Assembly: GCA_018398815.1 (NCBI GenBank)
Contig: CM031595.1
Coordinates: forward strand, 42,935,954 to 42,950,953
Source of the DNA: Conus ventricosus
Lineage: Eukaryota; Mollusca; Gastropoda; Neogastropoda; Conidae
Length of the DNA: 15,000 nucleotides
Direction: 5' to 3'
Shown here: positions 14,651 through 15,000 of the stretch, in pieces
Layout of the letters: each line of letters opens with the position of its first letter
Position numbering within the stretch: position 1 is the first letter of the stretch
Notes under the pieces: model-generated
What the model saw: only the letters and a program-made list of their open reading frames with translations
Database searches by the model: none
Told to the model about the DNA's origin: nothing
Made by a program: the position numbers and the translations under genes

Positions 14651-15000
14651 GAGAGGGGATATTCAAAGGTAAGCTCTGCCAGCTTGAAAATTGAGGAACC
14701 GAAGGAAAGAATTGAAAGGAAGGAAAAGGAGAGTGTTGTTGATAGCAAGAGAACAGAGTCAACGAATCCCCAATGCACAAGCAACGCGTTTCAACTCAAA
14801 GAATTTCTACAGACCCAACAGACAAAATGACACGATAAAAGAATAAGCAGTTACTTAACTGTGCGTGGCAACGTTCTAGAAATTTACAAGGCGTGCGTTT
14901 TGCGTAAATTTTGTTGTTGTTCAAAGTTTCCGACAACGCAATAGCATGAAAAAGAAGTTATGTCACAAAGTTCCTGGCTTATATGCGGGTTTATACTGTA
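14651..15000. other. Unique region without a recognisable gene
   Basis: A purine-rich start (GGAAAGAATTGAAAGGAAGG near 14704) grades into AT-rich unique DNA. No frame, repeat or RNA gene is supported up to the window edge. Confidence 0.5.

Overview
The window looks like intergenic or intronic DNA from a repeat-rich animal genome. A marine mollusc, perhaps a gastropod, is my best guess. The grounds are a Tc1-type DD34E transposon, tRNA-derived SINEs, long compound (AC)n, (GA)n and (GC)n microsatellites, isolated exon-like scraps, and no bacterial gene layout. The species assignment is inference and cannot be confirmed here. Only one protein is recognised with confidence: the transposase at 1611-2615. 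Nothing suggests an operon, a defence system or a CRISPR array.

Layout from left to right. 1-359 is a nine-copy 40-bp minisatellite. 590-895 is a TG/GC microsatellite block. 915-1120 is a cluster of five short perfect hairpins. 1265-2873 is a nearly complete Tc1-like transposon with 29-bp terminal inverted repeats (33 bp with the flanking TATA) and two frameshifts near the transposase C terminus. 3000-3905 is a mosaic: the 3' part of one SINE, the 3' part of a second SINE (minus strand), and a hairpin-ended repeat built of three 146-bp units.

4470-6340 and about 6790-8420 are two diverged, same-orientation copies of one segment. Each copy was interrupted by a different element. Copy 1 holds a second, inverted copy of the hairpin-ended repeat (5134-5675). 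Copy 2 holds a 630-bp MITE-like element with long palindrome-rich inverted ends (6845-7474). A tRNA-derived SINE (6433-6730) lies between the copies. Each copy also carries an exon-like stretch resembling the start of a calcium-binding EGF module, and a short minus-strand reading frame conserved between copies.

8470-8692 is (CA)n, followed by a weak candidate exon. 9480-11270 holds two copies of another unit with their own microsatellites, plus a partial third. 11300-11710 is a unique, less repetitive stretch with a possible short coding start. 11711-13700 shows no recognisable gene. 13704-14234 is a long minus-strand SINE with tRNA-like head, central body, conserved 3' domain and an (ATT)n tail; it is the fuller relative of the fragment at 3095-3290. 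14296-14650 is a block of switching TG, GA and GC microsatellites, and the rest is unique sequence.

The genes do not form a pathway. The coherent story is the history of the repeats: duplication, nested insertions that date one another, and microsatellites growing at matching points in paralogous copies.
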